In this document: positions 1 to 12,288 of the stretch, piece after piece
Position numbering within the stretch: position 1 is the stretch's first letter
Layout: every line of letters starts with the position of its first letter
Origin: Entomortierella parvispora
Lineage: Eukaryota > Mortierellomycota > Mortierellomycetes > Mortierellales > Mortierellaceae
Length of the DNA stretch: 64,000 nt
Assembly (NCBI GenBank): GCA_963573315.1
Contig: OY752145.1
Span: 2,294,001-2,358,000 of the forward strand
Reading direction: 5' to 3'
The notes under the pieces: generated by a model
The model's database searches: none
Seen by the model: only the letters and a program-made list of their open reading frames with translations
What the model was told of the DNA's origin: nothing
Program-made: the position numbers and the translations under genes

Positions 1-3000
1 ATCTCGCTCAAGTTCTCCAAGAAACCTGCAGCTTGGCCCACTTGCTGTCTGGTCTGCTGTTCTCTCAACTTCAAATAGTTGTCAACATCCCGTTTCAGTG
101 TAATCTTCAGACTGGTAGTGTAGTCTGAAAGTACGCGGGGTGGTTGGCGGATCTCGGCCAACATATCCACCTGAAGGTTTGGCGTAAAAGGGTCAGGGAG
201 GCGCATGTGACGAGGGAACGCACTAAGGATCAGGTTACGAAGCTGGATGCAGCTGTGGGGAATAACGTCACAGAAACTGAAGTGGAAATCACACAGGAAC
301 TCAGGGAAGTCGTGCAGCAATACTAGTAAGACTCGCAGTGTTCCTTTGTAGAGAGTCCGGGTCGTATCTTGCATTTCCCCTCCAACCAGGAACGGAATCA
401 AGAAACGGAAGAGAGAAACAAGCAACTTTTGGAAAGACTGCCAACCCTTGCCATTTTCTGCTAGGAGGATCTTAGGCATGAATGCCCTGTGTGAGATCAA
501 CGACAGCCAGCCGTAGGTGAATCCCGGGAAAACGAGGGGTTGTAAAGTCTGGAACGTGTTGCTATTTAGTTTAAAAAAATATTGGCGTTAGGATACATAG
601 CTCGTAAAACAGACGGGAATCATATTCTTCACCATTTTGGGCCGCAGTCATTACCTGAAGGCAGTCAAAATCTGGAAGTACATTCCTGGACTCGACTCGT
701 ACGCGGTCATCATCTCGGTCAACAATCCAGAGAATAGGCGAAGGAACGGCTTTTGGTTGAATTGTCCTCGACGCTGCTCATGGGCTTGAGCCAACACCAA
801 GACAATAATCGAGAGCAGGGTGGTCAAGTAGGTCACCTTGGCCAGGCTGTGGTTAACTCCTTGCGGATCCGAGGAGTGCTTAACAAGTGTGACGATCAAC
901 TTTACAAATGCATCCACACCCTGGTAGGCTGCGGGAGTGTTCGCCACCTTGTACTTGATGTAGCTCTCAATGCTCATCTCAGTACAGACCCTAAAGAATA
1001 AAGAGGAAATTTCCTCGCCCTTCAAGACTCCTTGTTGCTGGATGGTGTTGATGAACGCGCCGTAGTCCTTCTCGGTGGATGTGGGTAGTTGGTAGACACG
1101 AATCCATTCCGCAAAGATAAATGCCAATTGCTCCTTCAAGATGGCGTTCTCTGCTACCTCCTTGGCCGCCTCTCGAGGCACTTGGGCTCGACGACGAATG
1201 TCATCAATCAATAGAGCAATTGGTTCCACTGCCTTGCCGCCGCGCTGAGCAAGTCTGTTGAGAACATTGAGCGAGTTGATAAACTCGTTTCTGCTGGCGC
1301 AAGGCTGCTCATTCAAAACACACTCTCGGATGAGCTTCACAGTGTATTCGATCACACCAGGTCGTCCAATCTCAATCAGACGGGCAAGTTGCATGTCCTG
1401 ATCTACCAAGCTCACAAGACCTGCCCTGATAAGCGTGACTGTCACAGGGACGTTGAACTTGCGATCGTCGTCCGCATAAATGAGCCACTCAGTCACTTCC
1501 TTGGCGACCTTGCTTGACAAGGCGCAGAGCTGCTCCAACAAGACTGCGTATATATCACGGGATAGAGTCTGCTCAGTCTTGTACAAGAGCTGGACAATCT
1601 TTTGCGAGAATGTCAATGCCATTTCGTCGGGGTTGAACGACTGAGCTGGGATAAGGGGCACAAGACGAGCCAGCATCTTGACGTCGTGGCTGGGAGGAAG
1701 AGCCGCCAATGGAACTGAAGGTGAGAGGCTGATGAGCTTGTCCAACTCACTGATAATTTGCGCAAACTTCTCCAAAGCCTGGTGCGCAGACAACGTAACT
1801 GGAGCGCCAGTGTATCCATGCTCGGCATTGTTGAAGGGATATCCTTGACCAGCGTCTGCTTTTCCATTGAGCGGTGTGCGTAGTCCTCGTTCTGTTTCAA
1901 AGGTGGATGGCATAGGCGTTTGTCTTGGCATACGAGCAAAGTCTTCATACACACGCAGTTGTTGAGGAGAAAGACCCGTAGGTTTGAGACGAAGCGGTTC
2001 GGGTAAACTGGCGGGGTAGCGGGAGGACTGGAAGGTGGCAAAGTCGTAGTACGGTTGGCCAGTACGTTCCCTGTGCTTCTTCCTGTCGCTAAAGGCAACT
2101 GCGAGACTCTCCTCAATTTCTGGAATCGCCTTCTCCATTGCAGCCTTCTCAACAACGGAACATGCGAGATCCAGGTTGTCGTTCACTGTCATCAAGATGG
2201 ACTGCTCCGGCATATTTTGATCCGTGAATCCGTTCTGAAGGAACAGAGTTCGAATGATGTTGGCCATGCTTACACGAAGAGGCTCCTTGCAAGTGACCAG
2301 AGCCAAGCTTCCCGCCAGATTCTGTACCATCAGGTGAGCGGCCTTTCTCATCTTCTCTTCATTGGGCTCCATGGCAAAGTCCTTCATAATCATCTCCCGA
2401 GTCGAGATGCCGGCGATTGTAACAGAGCGGTCAACGACTGGAGAGACAATCTCACGCACCGCGCGATCAATGGCCAGATGCACGAGGCGTTTGAGTGCAG
2501 GGCGCTCGTTAAAGAACGCCGGTGGGTTGAAAGTCACGAATGCGGCCAAGTTGGGAACCATCTCGGAGGCACTCTCCAGCTGAGACGCAGTAGACACAGA
2601 CGTAGCAGCCTGAACGGGCATTCTGGCAGAAGGGGCATATCCGCCCATGGAGATGCGTTCAAAGTCCTGAGCGAGAGTGGCAGGGTGTGCGACAAGTTCT
2701 TGTGGAGGGCGGTCCTTCAGGATGGTCGTGGGCTCGATGTCATTGAGGTTGAGAACCAGGCTCTTGCACAAAATATCAATGGCGAACTTGAGCTGGAGAC
2801 TCAAATCCGCAAACTGATAGAGCTCAACGAGGAGACGCATGATGGCCATCAACCAAGGGTTGGGGGGTTTGAACACTTTGCTCTTACTGCACTGTTCCAG
2901 CACCTTGCAGACGAATGGGATGGCGACAATGAGTCTATTGCTATCATAGCCCTCAATCAGCAGTTCCTAATGTGAAAATAGTAGGAAAAAAGTTAATGCC

Positions 3001-6000
3001 AACATTCGGCTCAGATACAGGCCTAAACGGAAGAGTGAAAGGGCGAGAAGGAGAAAGGTACCTTGAAAGCCAGGTTCTTGTGTTTGATAGGACGATTCCG
3101 AGCCAAGGTCATGCCTCCAAGCCAAGAGCCAAGGTTCTTGAGGAGAGTCCTGTCCGATGACGACTGGACAGTCTTTTCCGAGTTGAGTAGAATCTTGATA
3201 TTGGCATAAGTTTCATGCAAGATGTGGCGGTTGAGCATGGGACTCTGCAGACCCTCCAAGAATTGGAGATATAAAACATGGTAGTTTGGTTCGATACTCG
3301 CGCGCTTAACAACGAGATAGTGACTGAACCACCGATACGCGCTTTCACGAAGAATCTCCTTCATCTCTGCGAGTTTGGCGTCAAAGTTCTGTTGGGACAC
3401 ATTGTTCACAATGAACAAGATCTTGTCCTGGGTCTGCTCATTTGGCACCTCATAGTCGATATCGTCCTGCGCTAAAAGCAATGTGTCCATATTGAGCGAC
3501 GTGAAGACAGGTGTAGCAGATGGCTGTGGGGTCACGACTAAAGGGGTTGGGGCTTGGGCCAGTTGCCGCTGGATCTCATGCGAAGGAGGCTGCGACGACG
3601 CGGCTGAGGCTGTCGGGTCCTGTATTTGACTTGTCAAACCATCCTGACCAGCAGCTGAGGCTGTAGGAAGGATCACCTGAATATATCGAACAATCTCTGG
3701 ATGCACTTGCTGTAAATGTGGAATTTGCAGCAAATGGGAGCAATAGGTAGGCCACTCCTGAAGACGCGACTGGAATCGACTTAGCGCCTGAGCTCCAAAA
3801 TTGAACATTTTTGATCCAGGCGGGCTGCGGAGAGCATCGAGAACATATCGAAGAGCAATTCCGAGAGGAATGTAGGAAACCAATTGGTGTTGAATGAGCG
3901 CGCCAAAGAGATCGCTAGTGATTGACAATTCCTTCTCACGGTAGGTCGAGAAGAATCGGTATTCATCGAAAAGATTGTGAATCATGCAGGCGTAGATATC
4001 CTGCTCCCGACGGTCCGACGAGCTCTTCAATCGCTGAAGTAGCTCCACAATCTCAGGAATAGAGATGTCTCCTCGATAGATTCGCTTATAGTAATCGTTG
4101 GTGGTTTCTTCTACTTCTACCGAGAACGAAGTTTCTCCTCCTGGCACTCCGTTTTCTGACGTCGCAGCAATGCTCGCCAGCTGTGGGTAGAGCTGAAGAG
4201 CTGCACTATGAATACTTTTCAATGTTGCCGAGCTCTCTGGAGACAATGGACTAAAGGAAGAACGACACCTTAGTATCAGCTATGATTTATCCATAAAACT
4301 GACTGAGCATCAAAATGTAAGCTTAAGACCATACCTTTCCTGAAGGACCTGCAAGAACACAGCAATAGTTTCCGCAGGTAGTTCCTTGTTTGGTAGTCCA
4401 TTCTGGCGTGGATCATTCGTGATCCGCTCGCTTAGGAAATCCAGGCAGGCTGCGATAAACACCTTACCTGTTGCCGCAATCCGGTTTTGAAGCCATTTAT
4501 CAAGAGCAAGTAGATTCCTGCTCGCCGCTAGTACTGTCAGATCGATTGAGAATGCAAAAGAGTTGACTTCAACCACAAGACCAAGAATCTAAAGAGGTTG
4601 AAAAAAGTTAGTCGTTGGCACTGGCTCGTTCGCACTAGCTCGTGATAAATATGACAGCCCCGGTACTTCTCAAACTCTTACAGAAAGATCTTCGGTGATT
4701 TTGAGGATTTTAGGCAAGGAAGTCCTATCGTGCTCGTAAAGATCGAGGAGACCAGACACAAAAAGACCCTGATTGACTTGCCACAGGCGTGTCTGGACAA
4801 ACTGAGGAACAGTGCCGGTGCCAGTCAAGTACACGTGGAGCAGTTTAGAGATCAAGTCCTGATGAAGCGGGCCCCAGGGTGTTTTCAGCTGTGCCAAGCC
4901 GAGGAACAAAAGCTCAGTTTTTGAATTCAATTCAGCGTCCAAGAGCGGCTTCACCTCGTCACGGACGTCATTGTCTGCCAATGCCATAATAGTCTCAACG
5001 AGTGCCAAGCTGTTCCAGACACTAGACTCGAGTTCCTTGGAAGCGTGTCCTTGAACCTCTGGACTTGCCCGTGCCAATTGTGCCCTGGTAAAGATTCGCG
5101 GAGATGATGCCCACTCATTTTCCAAAAGTTTGCTTGGTGCTTCAATGATTCCTCTAATAAGCGAAATTTGACCCTCAACATTATTCCATCGTCCCCAGAA
5201 AGCATCAAGAGGGAAGAGGCTCCCAGTCTAATTAAACACGAGATACATCGTTAACGAAAGCATATTCCTAAACGTAGGATCTGTCAAGAGAGAGCGAGAA
5301 ACAAGAAAGCTAGAAGGCGAGAGAGGTGGGGTTTGCATACCTTGTCGGCACTCCTGAATGCCTTGACAATATATTCAAATCCTGATTTATCCCTGATTTT
5401 AAAATCTGGGTAGTCCAAGGCGCGGATGACCTTGACCCAGTCCACTTCCTTCTGATTCAATACATTGGCGAATGGTGAGAAATCCTGCGCATATTTTCCA
5501 TTCGATCGAGTGTACCGTAGCACCATAAGACCCAAGGCTCGGGCTATCTCCTCCACGTTCGGCCGCTTTATATTGTCAAATCCAGCTTGACGCAAAACGT
5601 CGTTTACAGATGCAGTAGTGCCGAAACAGCCTGGTCCTGCATCTCGCATAGCCTTTGCTAGGGATGAGTGCTCGGGATCGTTATTCGTATCGCTATTTAG
5701 TGAGCGTGGAAGTATTTCCGGTTAGTTCGTAAAATATTAAGGACGTTTCCGCTGGTGTATTAGCTGACAACGTACCGAATCTGCTTGATGACTGAAGTTA
5801 CACTGTTGGGAATATTATTGCTGTACAGGGTGTTGACCAGTTCTGTGACAGAGTCGCCAGGTTCGTCCCAATATTTGTAAATAGGTGGATCCAGTGATTG
5901 AACAAATTCGAGTAGTTGCTCACGTGTCGATAGTTGTTCCTTCAAAGCCGGTGAATATAAAGTGATGACGCGTTCCGCTAAATGACGAGATCAGTCCAGG

Positions 6001-6682
6001 TTAGCATATCTGCTCAAACACTGCGTAGAAGATAAGGCAAAGCCATGAGTTTACCTTGAGAGACGAGATTTGATCTGCTTGACTGCGAAAGTGCGATAGC
6101 AAGTCGAATTTTTGCCAGAGGCTGAACTGGCAGATTGCGGAGGAGAGCCTCAAAATCGAAGTTTTTCAGAGCCTCGCCTTTTTCGGTCGAACTGACAGCT
6201 TCTGAAAAGAGGAAGGCGGATGTTTGGGTCTTTGTGAGGGCCTTGAGCTGGTCAACCAATAGTTTGTGAATCGGTGATCCTGTGTAGGTGCCAGCTTGGG
6301 AATGTCCTGCTTGCCATGCTTGAACAATGCGTCTGATAAGATGTAAGTAAACGTTCTTCCCATTCTCCTCAATGAGCTATACGAATGTGGAGTAAAACGA
6401 AAGCGATGTTAGTGGGTTAAACCATCCGGTTCGATGCCATTACCTTCCGTTACCTATCAACAATAATGAGGAAGAGAAAATAAAATCCGACGATCAACAT
6501 ACCGAGAAGATATCAGTGACACTCCGGGAGTAGTTATTGTCAGAGAGGGTGGAGAGGAGGACGTCGACCTGAGCTTTGACGATGGTCCGGAAACTAGACT
6601 TCTTAGTAGGGGGGACTTTCAGCCTGGATGAGGGTGGCGTGGGCTGACCGGGGTTATTGTTGCTCTTGTCTTCAGTGCTCAT
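1..6682 (-). CDS. NOT1: CCR4-NOT complex scaffold subunit CNOT1/Not1 (3' partial)
   Basis: Scaffold of the cytoplasmic CCR4-NOT deadenylase that holds the CAF1/CCR4 nucleases, CNOT9 and the NOT module. Nine exons on the minus strand join in frame: 6682-6503, 6376-6055, 5977-5776, 5692-5341, 5227-4682, 4588-4335, 4250-3062, 2966-655 and 561-1, giving about 1,973 residues before the window edge (human CNOT1 is about 2,376, so the C-terminal tail lies outside). The order is an N-terminal HEAT region (about residues 60-620), a MIF4G CAF1-binding region (about 880-1110), a CNOT9-binding DUF3819 region (about 1160-1310, motif [20 protein letters not shown]) and the Not1 C-terminal domain ([20 protein letters not shown], last exon). 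Start chosen at the ATG before [13 protein letters not shown], with a low-complexity head. Introns are short and begin GTAYGT/GTAAG. Family call is firm; exact exon edges are inferred from splice motifs and phase. Confidence 0.95.
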
Positions 6683-7185
6683 GTTGCATGACGCGCACTC
6701 TGCGGAAAGGAAAGGTAAGAACGGCGGTGTTGTGGTGGTGGGGCTTTAGGCGGTTTGGAGTGGAGAAGTAAAGGTCTAAGGACGGCGATTTCTTTCAACT
6801 ATGGTTGCAAGGAGAAAAGGCGGGTCAGTTCAAGGTCTTGGTGTCTCTTCAGACAATCCTGCAGAGTCGATCAGGCGCTGTGTGCATGACAATCCGATTG
6901 GACATTTGCAAAGGGCTGCGCCATAGAGTTGGTCCATCTGCTCTCCAATTCAGTCTCCAGTGCGGGTCCAATCAGTCGGTCATCCAGCCAGACAGGCAGC
7001 AAGCACATGGGGACACACCTACAACTGCAGAGGAGGGAGAGGGGTGATGATGCAAAGGCGAAAGGGAAATAAATGAGGCCAAAGAACCAAGAAAAAGGCC
7101 ACAATCTGCACATATTTACGTCACCGGATATTGGTGTGCATGTGCTATACATTGGCTGCACGTGATTTATTTTTTTACGTATTTT
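6683..7185. other. intergenic region between NOT1 and the Spp2-like gene
   Basis: Holds the NOT1 promoter/5' leader on the minus strand and the 3' flank of the Spp2-like gene. Short open frames here have no coding character. No repeat or RNA gene was recognised. Confidence 0.5.
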
Positions 7186-8909
7186 TCAGCGTCTGTCGCG
7201 TTCCCGCCGACTTTCTCGAGACTGGTCCCCAGATCGATCCCGAGAACGGTCCCTCCGTCTGTCGTCGCCATCATAACCACGTCTGGAGCCGCGGTCATCG
7301 TTGCCACTGCGGATATGTCTATCGTCGCGTCTCTCGCTACCTCCTCGATGGTCATGACTATCGCGCTGATCTCTATTCTCTCGGCTGTCCCTGTTTTCGC
7401 TTTTTGACGACTCGCGCCTGTCATCTCGACTCCCCCGACTACTTCGACCATCACGGCTATCACGGATATGGTGAGCCTCTTTACCATCCCTACTGTTTCT
7501 GTTGTCTCTATCTTCTCTTCTATCTCGGCTGTCCCTTCCATCTCGGCTGTCCCTTCTGTCCCTGCCGTCTCTACCGTCTCTACCATCTCTGCCATCCCTG
7601 CTATCTCTGCTGTCCCTTGAGTCTCTGCTCTCCTTTCTGTCCCAAGCGTCCCTGGTATCGTTTCCACTCCTGTTCTCTTTGCCATCTCTGTAATCTCGAG
7701 TTCCTCGACTCGGGTCTTCACGGAGACTTGGATAATCGGTACGTCCTGTCCTGTTTCGTTCTGGTACCTTAATTGCTTGAGGTGTCCGAGATTCGCCTGG
7801 TTTGATATACTTTTTCGTAATAGCTTCTGGCTCCTTTGGCTTTGCACCTAATCCCAATAGTGCTGGTCGACGATTGTACTCGATCCTAAATTAGTCGTAT
7901 TCAAGCATGGAAGCAGTTAGGACTCCATAAAAGAAGAGGTCGTCAAAGAGTTGAACTTGAAAGGCAGACTTCTAAATACTTACGCATCACTGCCCTTTGC
8001 GTCACCTTTCCAACCCATTCCTCGTAATAATGCCGCCCCAAATTCCTCCACAGGAACGTTCGCGTAGTCCTCCAAGGAGGCCTCGTCCGGGAGTTCATCC
8101 AGGTTCTTTTGGAAAGCTTCGACATCCTCAGCTTGAACATTCTCCTGTCCTGAAAGAACTAATTTCCTAGCTGGTGCCATATTTTCTCCAGAAGCAGCTA
8201 TAGGAGAAGAAAAACAGTAGACTTTTGTTAGTTTGATCCATTCTCTAATTAAAGCAAGGACTGGGCACAGCAGTTAACATACCTTCAATGATTTTGCGAG
8301 CTGCCAACTCATCCAGCGTTTCCTCCTTCTGTTCAACAGCAGTGCCATTCTCCACGGCTACTTCAGACGAAGCTCCGGGTTCCATGTCCGTGTCTTCAGT
8401 TGTGTGATCAAGTTTAACACGTTTTGTAAGCTGAAGGCCATGTTGAATCACTACTGCCGGCTCTTCAATGATATCCATAGGAGTGCTTAGACTTCCAGGT
8501 CCTGGGATTAAAGTGGCTTTTTTCCTCTTTGCAAGGATCTGATCTCTCCAGCTGGAGTTTTCTTGCTTTGGGATCACCAACGGCTTCGCCTCCTCTACTG
8601 GATTGAGACTTTCAACAGAAACATTTACGTTAGTTCACGTTGCTCAAGACTTGCCAAAAGTTTCAGGGCGCTTTGGTGATCGAATGACATTACTTACCTT
8701 ATGATTTTATTACCGTCAAACCCGGTGATCAGCTCATCCTTGTGTGCAGGCTGGTCTTTGTCGTCGCTGTGTCCAAACGCGGTGACTTTCGTCTTGGTGA
8801 CCAAAGGTGCTTTCTTCTTGCCTAGGCTCACAGCTCCAAATGAGACCTTGAATGTCGCCGCAGAGCCATTGGATCCCGATCCTGATGGTGGCGTATCTTC
8901 AGACGACAT
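7186..8909 (-). CDS. SPP2: Spp2/GPKOW-like spliceosomal G-patch protein
   Basis: Nuclear cofactor of the DEAH helicase Prp2 in spliceosome activation (known role of Spp2/GPKOW). Four exons join in frame: 8909-8698, 8608-8283, 8197-7984 and 7885-7186. The N-terminus has the family's SFGAVSLGKKK-type start, a central acidic linker (DELAARKIIEG), then the diagnostic stretch VPVEEFGAALLRGMGWK (third exon) followed in exon 4 by RRPALLGLGAK, the two halves of the Spp2-type G-patch. The last 150 or so residues are a low-complexity Arg/Asp/Ser tail (runs of RDSRDGRD) and no KOW domain is visible, so it is nearer fungal Spp2 than animal GPKOW. Divergent from the SUS1 gene with 174 bp between start codons. 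The tail is encoded by a short imperfect minisatellite. Confidence 0.88.
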
Positions 8910-9083
8910 TATGTTTTAGCAGGATGAAATGGGTAACTGAAGGAAACGAGTTGCATGCAACGGCATGGTCTCAAGAAAGACATTTGGATCTAAGCCACCG
9001 TCCAAAAATGGTGGCGGTCAGTCTTTTGTGCATTGCCCTTGCATGTCTTTCTCCAACCAAAGACAAAGACGCACAGAAACGCC
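8910..9083. promoter_or_regulatory. shared divergent promoter, Spp2-like / SUS1
   Basis: 174 bp separate the start codons of two divergently transcribed mRNA-processing genes, so both promoters and 5' leaders must lie here. No TATA box is evident. Bidirectionality is inferred from geometry only. Confidence 0.55.
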
Positions 9084-9650
9084 ATGAGCTCACTGACAAA
9101 CGACCAACTGCGTGCCAATCTGCACAGAGAACTTGTCGAATCAGGAAAGCGGGACCAGTAAGGACTTGAGCAGCCCATCCATCGTGCATCAGATTAGTAT
9201 CGAGTGCAGGCTTTTCTCATGCAGACCTAGAGCCTGACCATGCCTTTTCATCTTTCTTGAATAGACTCATGGAACTGTTAAGGGCGCGACTTTTCGAGTC
9301 AGGATGGCGAGACGACCTGAAGAAGCATACAAAAGGTACGTATGATCTGATATGAATGACATCGTCAGCCATGAATACAAGTGCCTGACTATGGTTCTCT
9401 CCACATGATATGATACAGAAACCATTCAGTCTCGGGAGACACCAGTATCTGTCGATGAGCTGATTAAAGAAGTCAGTCCACACGCACGAGGTAATTCAGG
9501 GAAACTACTGGTAGGCAAAGGCACAGAGAAGAACGATCATGAATTAATTCTGTACCATATATATTTCTGTGTGCATCAGCTACCATTCCAGATAAGATAA
9601 AGGCCGAGCTACTTACTCAGATCAGTGCCTTTGTCGAGGAAACCCTTTGA
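9084..9650 (+). CDS. SUS1: SUS1/ENY2, SAGA deubiquitinase and TREX-2 mRNA export subunit
   Basis: Small helical protein that sits in the SAGA H2B deubiquitinase module and in the TREX-2 complex at the nuclear pore. Four short exons, 9084-9157, 9265-9335, 9419-9490 and 9580-9650, join in frame to 95 residues, matching the usual 96-101 for Sus1/ENY2. The translation follows ENY2 end to end: an N-terminal helix with LRANLHRELVESGKRDQ, then LMELLRARLFESGW and DDLKKHTKE, then VSVDELIKEVSPHAR and a C-terminal KAELLTQISAFVEETL. Each exon is about 70 bases, so no long open frame reveals it. Donors are GTAAGG, GTACGT and GTAATT; acceptors are TAG, CAG and CAG. The start is the first ATG that gives the family N-terminus. 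Confidence 0.93.
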
Positions 9651-9927
9651 AACTACAATTCAGGATAGAACCCCATTGCGGCACAACCATGTAATATATA
9701 TATCAGTTATCCCTGGAGATCTCGTGGTTAGGTGTCTTCTCTGCTGATGAAAGAAAATGTGCTCGAGCGAGGAAGAGCAAACCGGGCTTATACCGTCCCT
9801 TAAGGATGCACACCTGCACCTACGTTGCCGGGTGCAGGATATCGTGACGTACTACAAAAAAACTCGGGAGATGTTCTCAAAGGACGAGGATTGTCGATAA
9901 TTACCATTTGGAGACGGTACGAAGTTT
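9651..9927. other. intergenic region
   Basis: 3' flank of SUS1 and the start of a decayed region. A short inverted repeat around 9808-9834 (cacctgcacc..gggtgcagg) could fold but has no assigned function. Nothing else seen. Confidence 0.4.
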
Positions 9928-11825
9928 GTGATAATGGATGGTCTCCACAGCAGCAATAAGGCGGAGGTTGCAATCGTGATTGACGATATCGGTGTCTCTC
10001 TTCAAGAGGTTCACAGTCTCTTTGGCTCCTTACTTTGTATCCTTGGAGAAAGTCAAGAAGTTACAAACACTGTTATTACACTGTTGGAAAATGACCTCAA
10101 AGAGGATCATCTCCAGGAGCTCACGGTCAGTCCATCAGCCCTCAACAATAGCACCGAGGGCGAAAATTGTCAATGTCATTGGTCGATCCCAGAGCCTTTC
10201 TATCATGTCATTTCGCTGTCATGAAGGGCGTATTCTGGAAGTGACATCGCTGGATAGTCTTCTCTCCAAAGTGATACCGGTGCTGAAGGACATAGAATTA
10301 AGGGTAGATTGCGCGTTGGACGACTTTGTGCAGATGTACCACTATGTGGCGTGGTCGGCCTTTGCCTCGGGCCCTAATCGATGCTTGACGTAGAGAGACG
10401 GACTCAATTTTATCCGCTTTGAGGATGTTCGAAAACTGCTCGCGAACCGGGCCTACATTACCAAGGACTTTACAGATTCAGTGGTTGCCTGGAATGTGTT
10501 TGGGCTATTGGCGATGCAGCTTGGATTCTCATTCAAGATCACAGATGTGGTGGCTTCGACCATGGAAGCATTGACTCAGTTCTCCCTTCACTTTGCACGG
10601 ACGTTCTGCTCGACACTTCGAGGCTCACTGAGGAAAGTTTAGGCAGAACATGGCAAAGATCATTTCCAGATCACGGCTGGTGACCTTCAATGTATACTGT
10701 TCGGATGGATGGGCCACATACTTTGCGAGAAGAAGCTCGTTCCTACTCTCTGTAATACCTTACTTTGTCGAGTCAACGAGTTTTGGCCCGTTTTTGAGTT
10801 GTTACAAATAGGCGGTCCCCCAAACACTTCGGGTAAGGTGCGCTATCTATGTGACGGAGATAGGTACCTTGTTACCACCTATATCTTTCCATTAGAGCCT
10901 GCCGAGGTATAACTGCGAGGGAGAGGAGGCGACAAATATCAAGACAGACAACACAGAATTGGGGACGAACGGGATGAACTGGGAGATGTTCTCCAAATGG
11001 GATCGAACCTTCTTCACCTGGATACCGCTTCCTTTGTTTCCATGGACAAGGATGCAGCGCAGCTCGACTATTCCACGACGGCTCCATATTGACCGCCTTG
11101 ACTCTCTCTCTCTCTCTTCATCTTATCTTTCAAAGGCAGGATATGATAACATGCAAAAGATCATCGACCGTTCTGGGCCTTTAAACAAATTCACGTTTGT
11201 CTGCGGATCGGACAGTTACTTTACAGAACCAAAGGCAGTGTTGGAGGTGCTGATACGAAACCAGAGCGACATGACAGAATTGATCATATCGGGTTCACTG
11301 ACCCGCTCTTGGGTATCTGAATTTCAAGACCATTCTTTGTCGAGGGCTTACTTACCGAAGATGACCTCGTACCAGCTCTTATCTGACGGCTGCTACATGG
11401 GAGACGTCGAGGGTCACTGGATTCGCTTCATGATGAAGGGTCATTATGGAGTTCAGCCCTTGACCAAAATCCGACTCTGCAACGTGATCTTAGCAGTCCG
11501 GGTCTGGAGGATTTTGATCCGTGATATGGAGAAAGCTATGCTGGACGAACTGGACTTGGAGGGATCCAGCATCACCGAGAAGCAGGCACTCGAGCTGCTC
11601 TCTGGGTTCAACTCTCAATCTCGACTCAAGCGACTCAACCTGAAAAGTACCAAAATTGGACCGCACTTCAAGGCAACTACAGACCTGTCAACCTTCAACT
11701 TTGAAATTGAGGTTGACCCCCTTCCTCTGCCCACGCCGCCTCCCCAGCCTCAACCAGAGTATTCGCCACCAAAAGAGACTGCCTTCATTCCCCTGGAATT
11801 TAATAGGGTCGATCCCCGATCATGA
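9928..11825 (+). pseudogene. decayed leucine-rich, F-box/LRR-like gene remnant
   Basis: Coding-like sequence continues for about 1.9 kb but is broken. A first frame (9928 on) must shift near 10125 to continue. The second frame then meets in-frame TAG stops at 10391-10393 and 10640-10642 while the flanking translation remains coherent on both sides. It stops again at 10910, and a third frame carries the rest to 11825. The last segment has LRR-like stretches such as LTEL/LDELDLEGSSI and LKRLNLKSTKI, and ends in a Pro-rich tail (PLPTPPPQPQPEYSPP). The family is not identified. At least two shifts and three stops make an intact product unlikely; introns could explain one shift but not the stops. 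Confidence 0.6.
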
Positions 11826-12288
11826 TCCTGGTCCCCCTTTGGCTTCTCCTGGTTGCACCCCAGATGGGGCATCTACAGCCGTTCTTTTATCCTGCCTCTC
11901 CCGATAAACCAAAAGATTCAACGGCACTCGACAAGTATCCCGTTTGCTTATACAAGGCGGGATTCGCAGACAAATGAGTTCTCCAGCAGCAAGCCTGGAC
12001 TGCTCTTGAGGGGGCCTGGAGCGTCGCTCCATGACATGTATCCTCCGCTGGCCCACAAATTCAAAGACGACTAGGAAACACATCCGCACCGACAGTGAGT
12101 GAGCAGAGAAAGATAAGAAGTGGCCTCGCCCAACCCGTGACAGCGCCACCAAAATCATGAACACCGCCCCTTTTACATGCAATTCTCTGTGATGTCTGCC
12201 TGCATCTGCAATCATTCCCTCCATCCTTTTCTTGAGCAACTAAACAAACGACTGCGGCGACTACTTACTTCCGCTATACAGTCCGACA
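11826..12288. other. intergenic region upstream of the F-box gene
   Basis: No coding pattern on either strand. It should contain the promoter and leader of the F-box gene that starts at 12289. Confidence 0.4.

Noticed and set aside
1613-2975. Plus- and minus-strand frames overlapping the CNOT1 exon 2966-655
   Set aside because: The minus-strand CNOT1 frame is full of recognisable domain sequence, so the others are shadows.
7131-7772. Plus-strand open frame rich in Cys, Tyr and Leu opposite the Spp2-like tail
   Set aside because: Pure mirror of the RDS/RDG minisatellite on the other strand.
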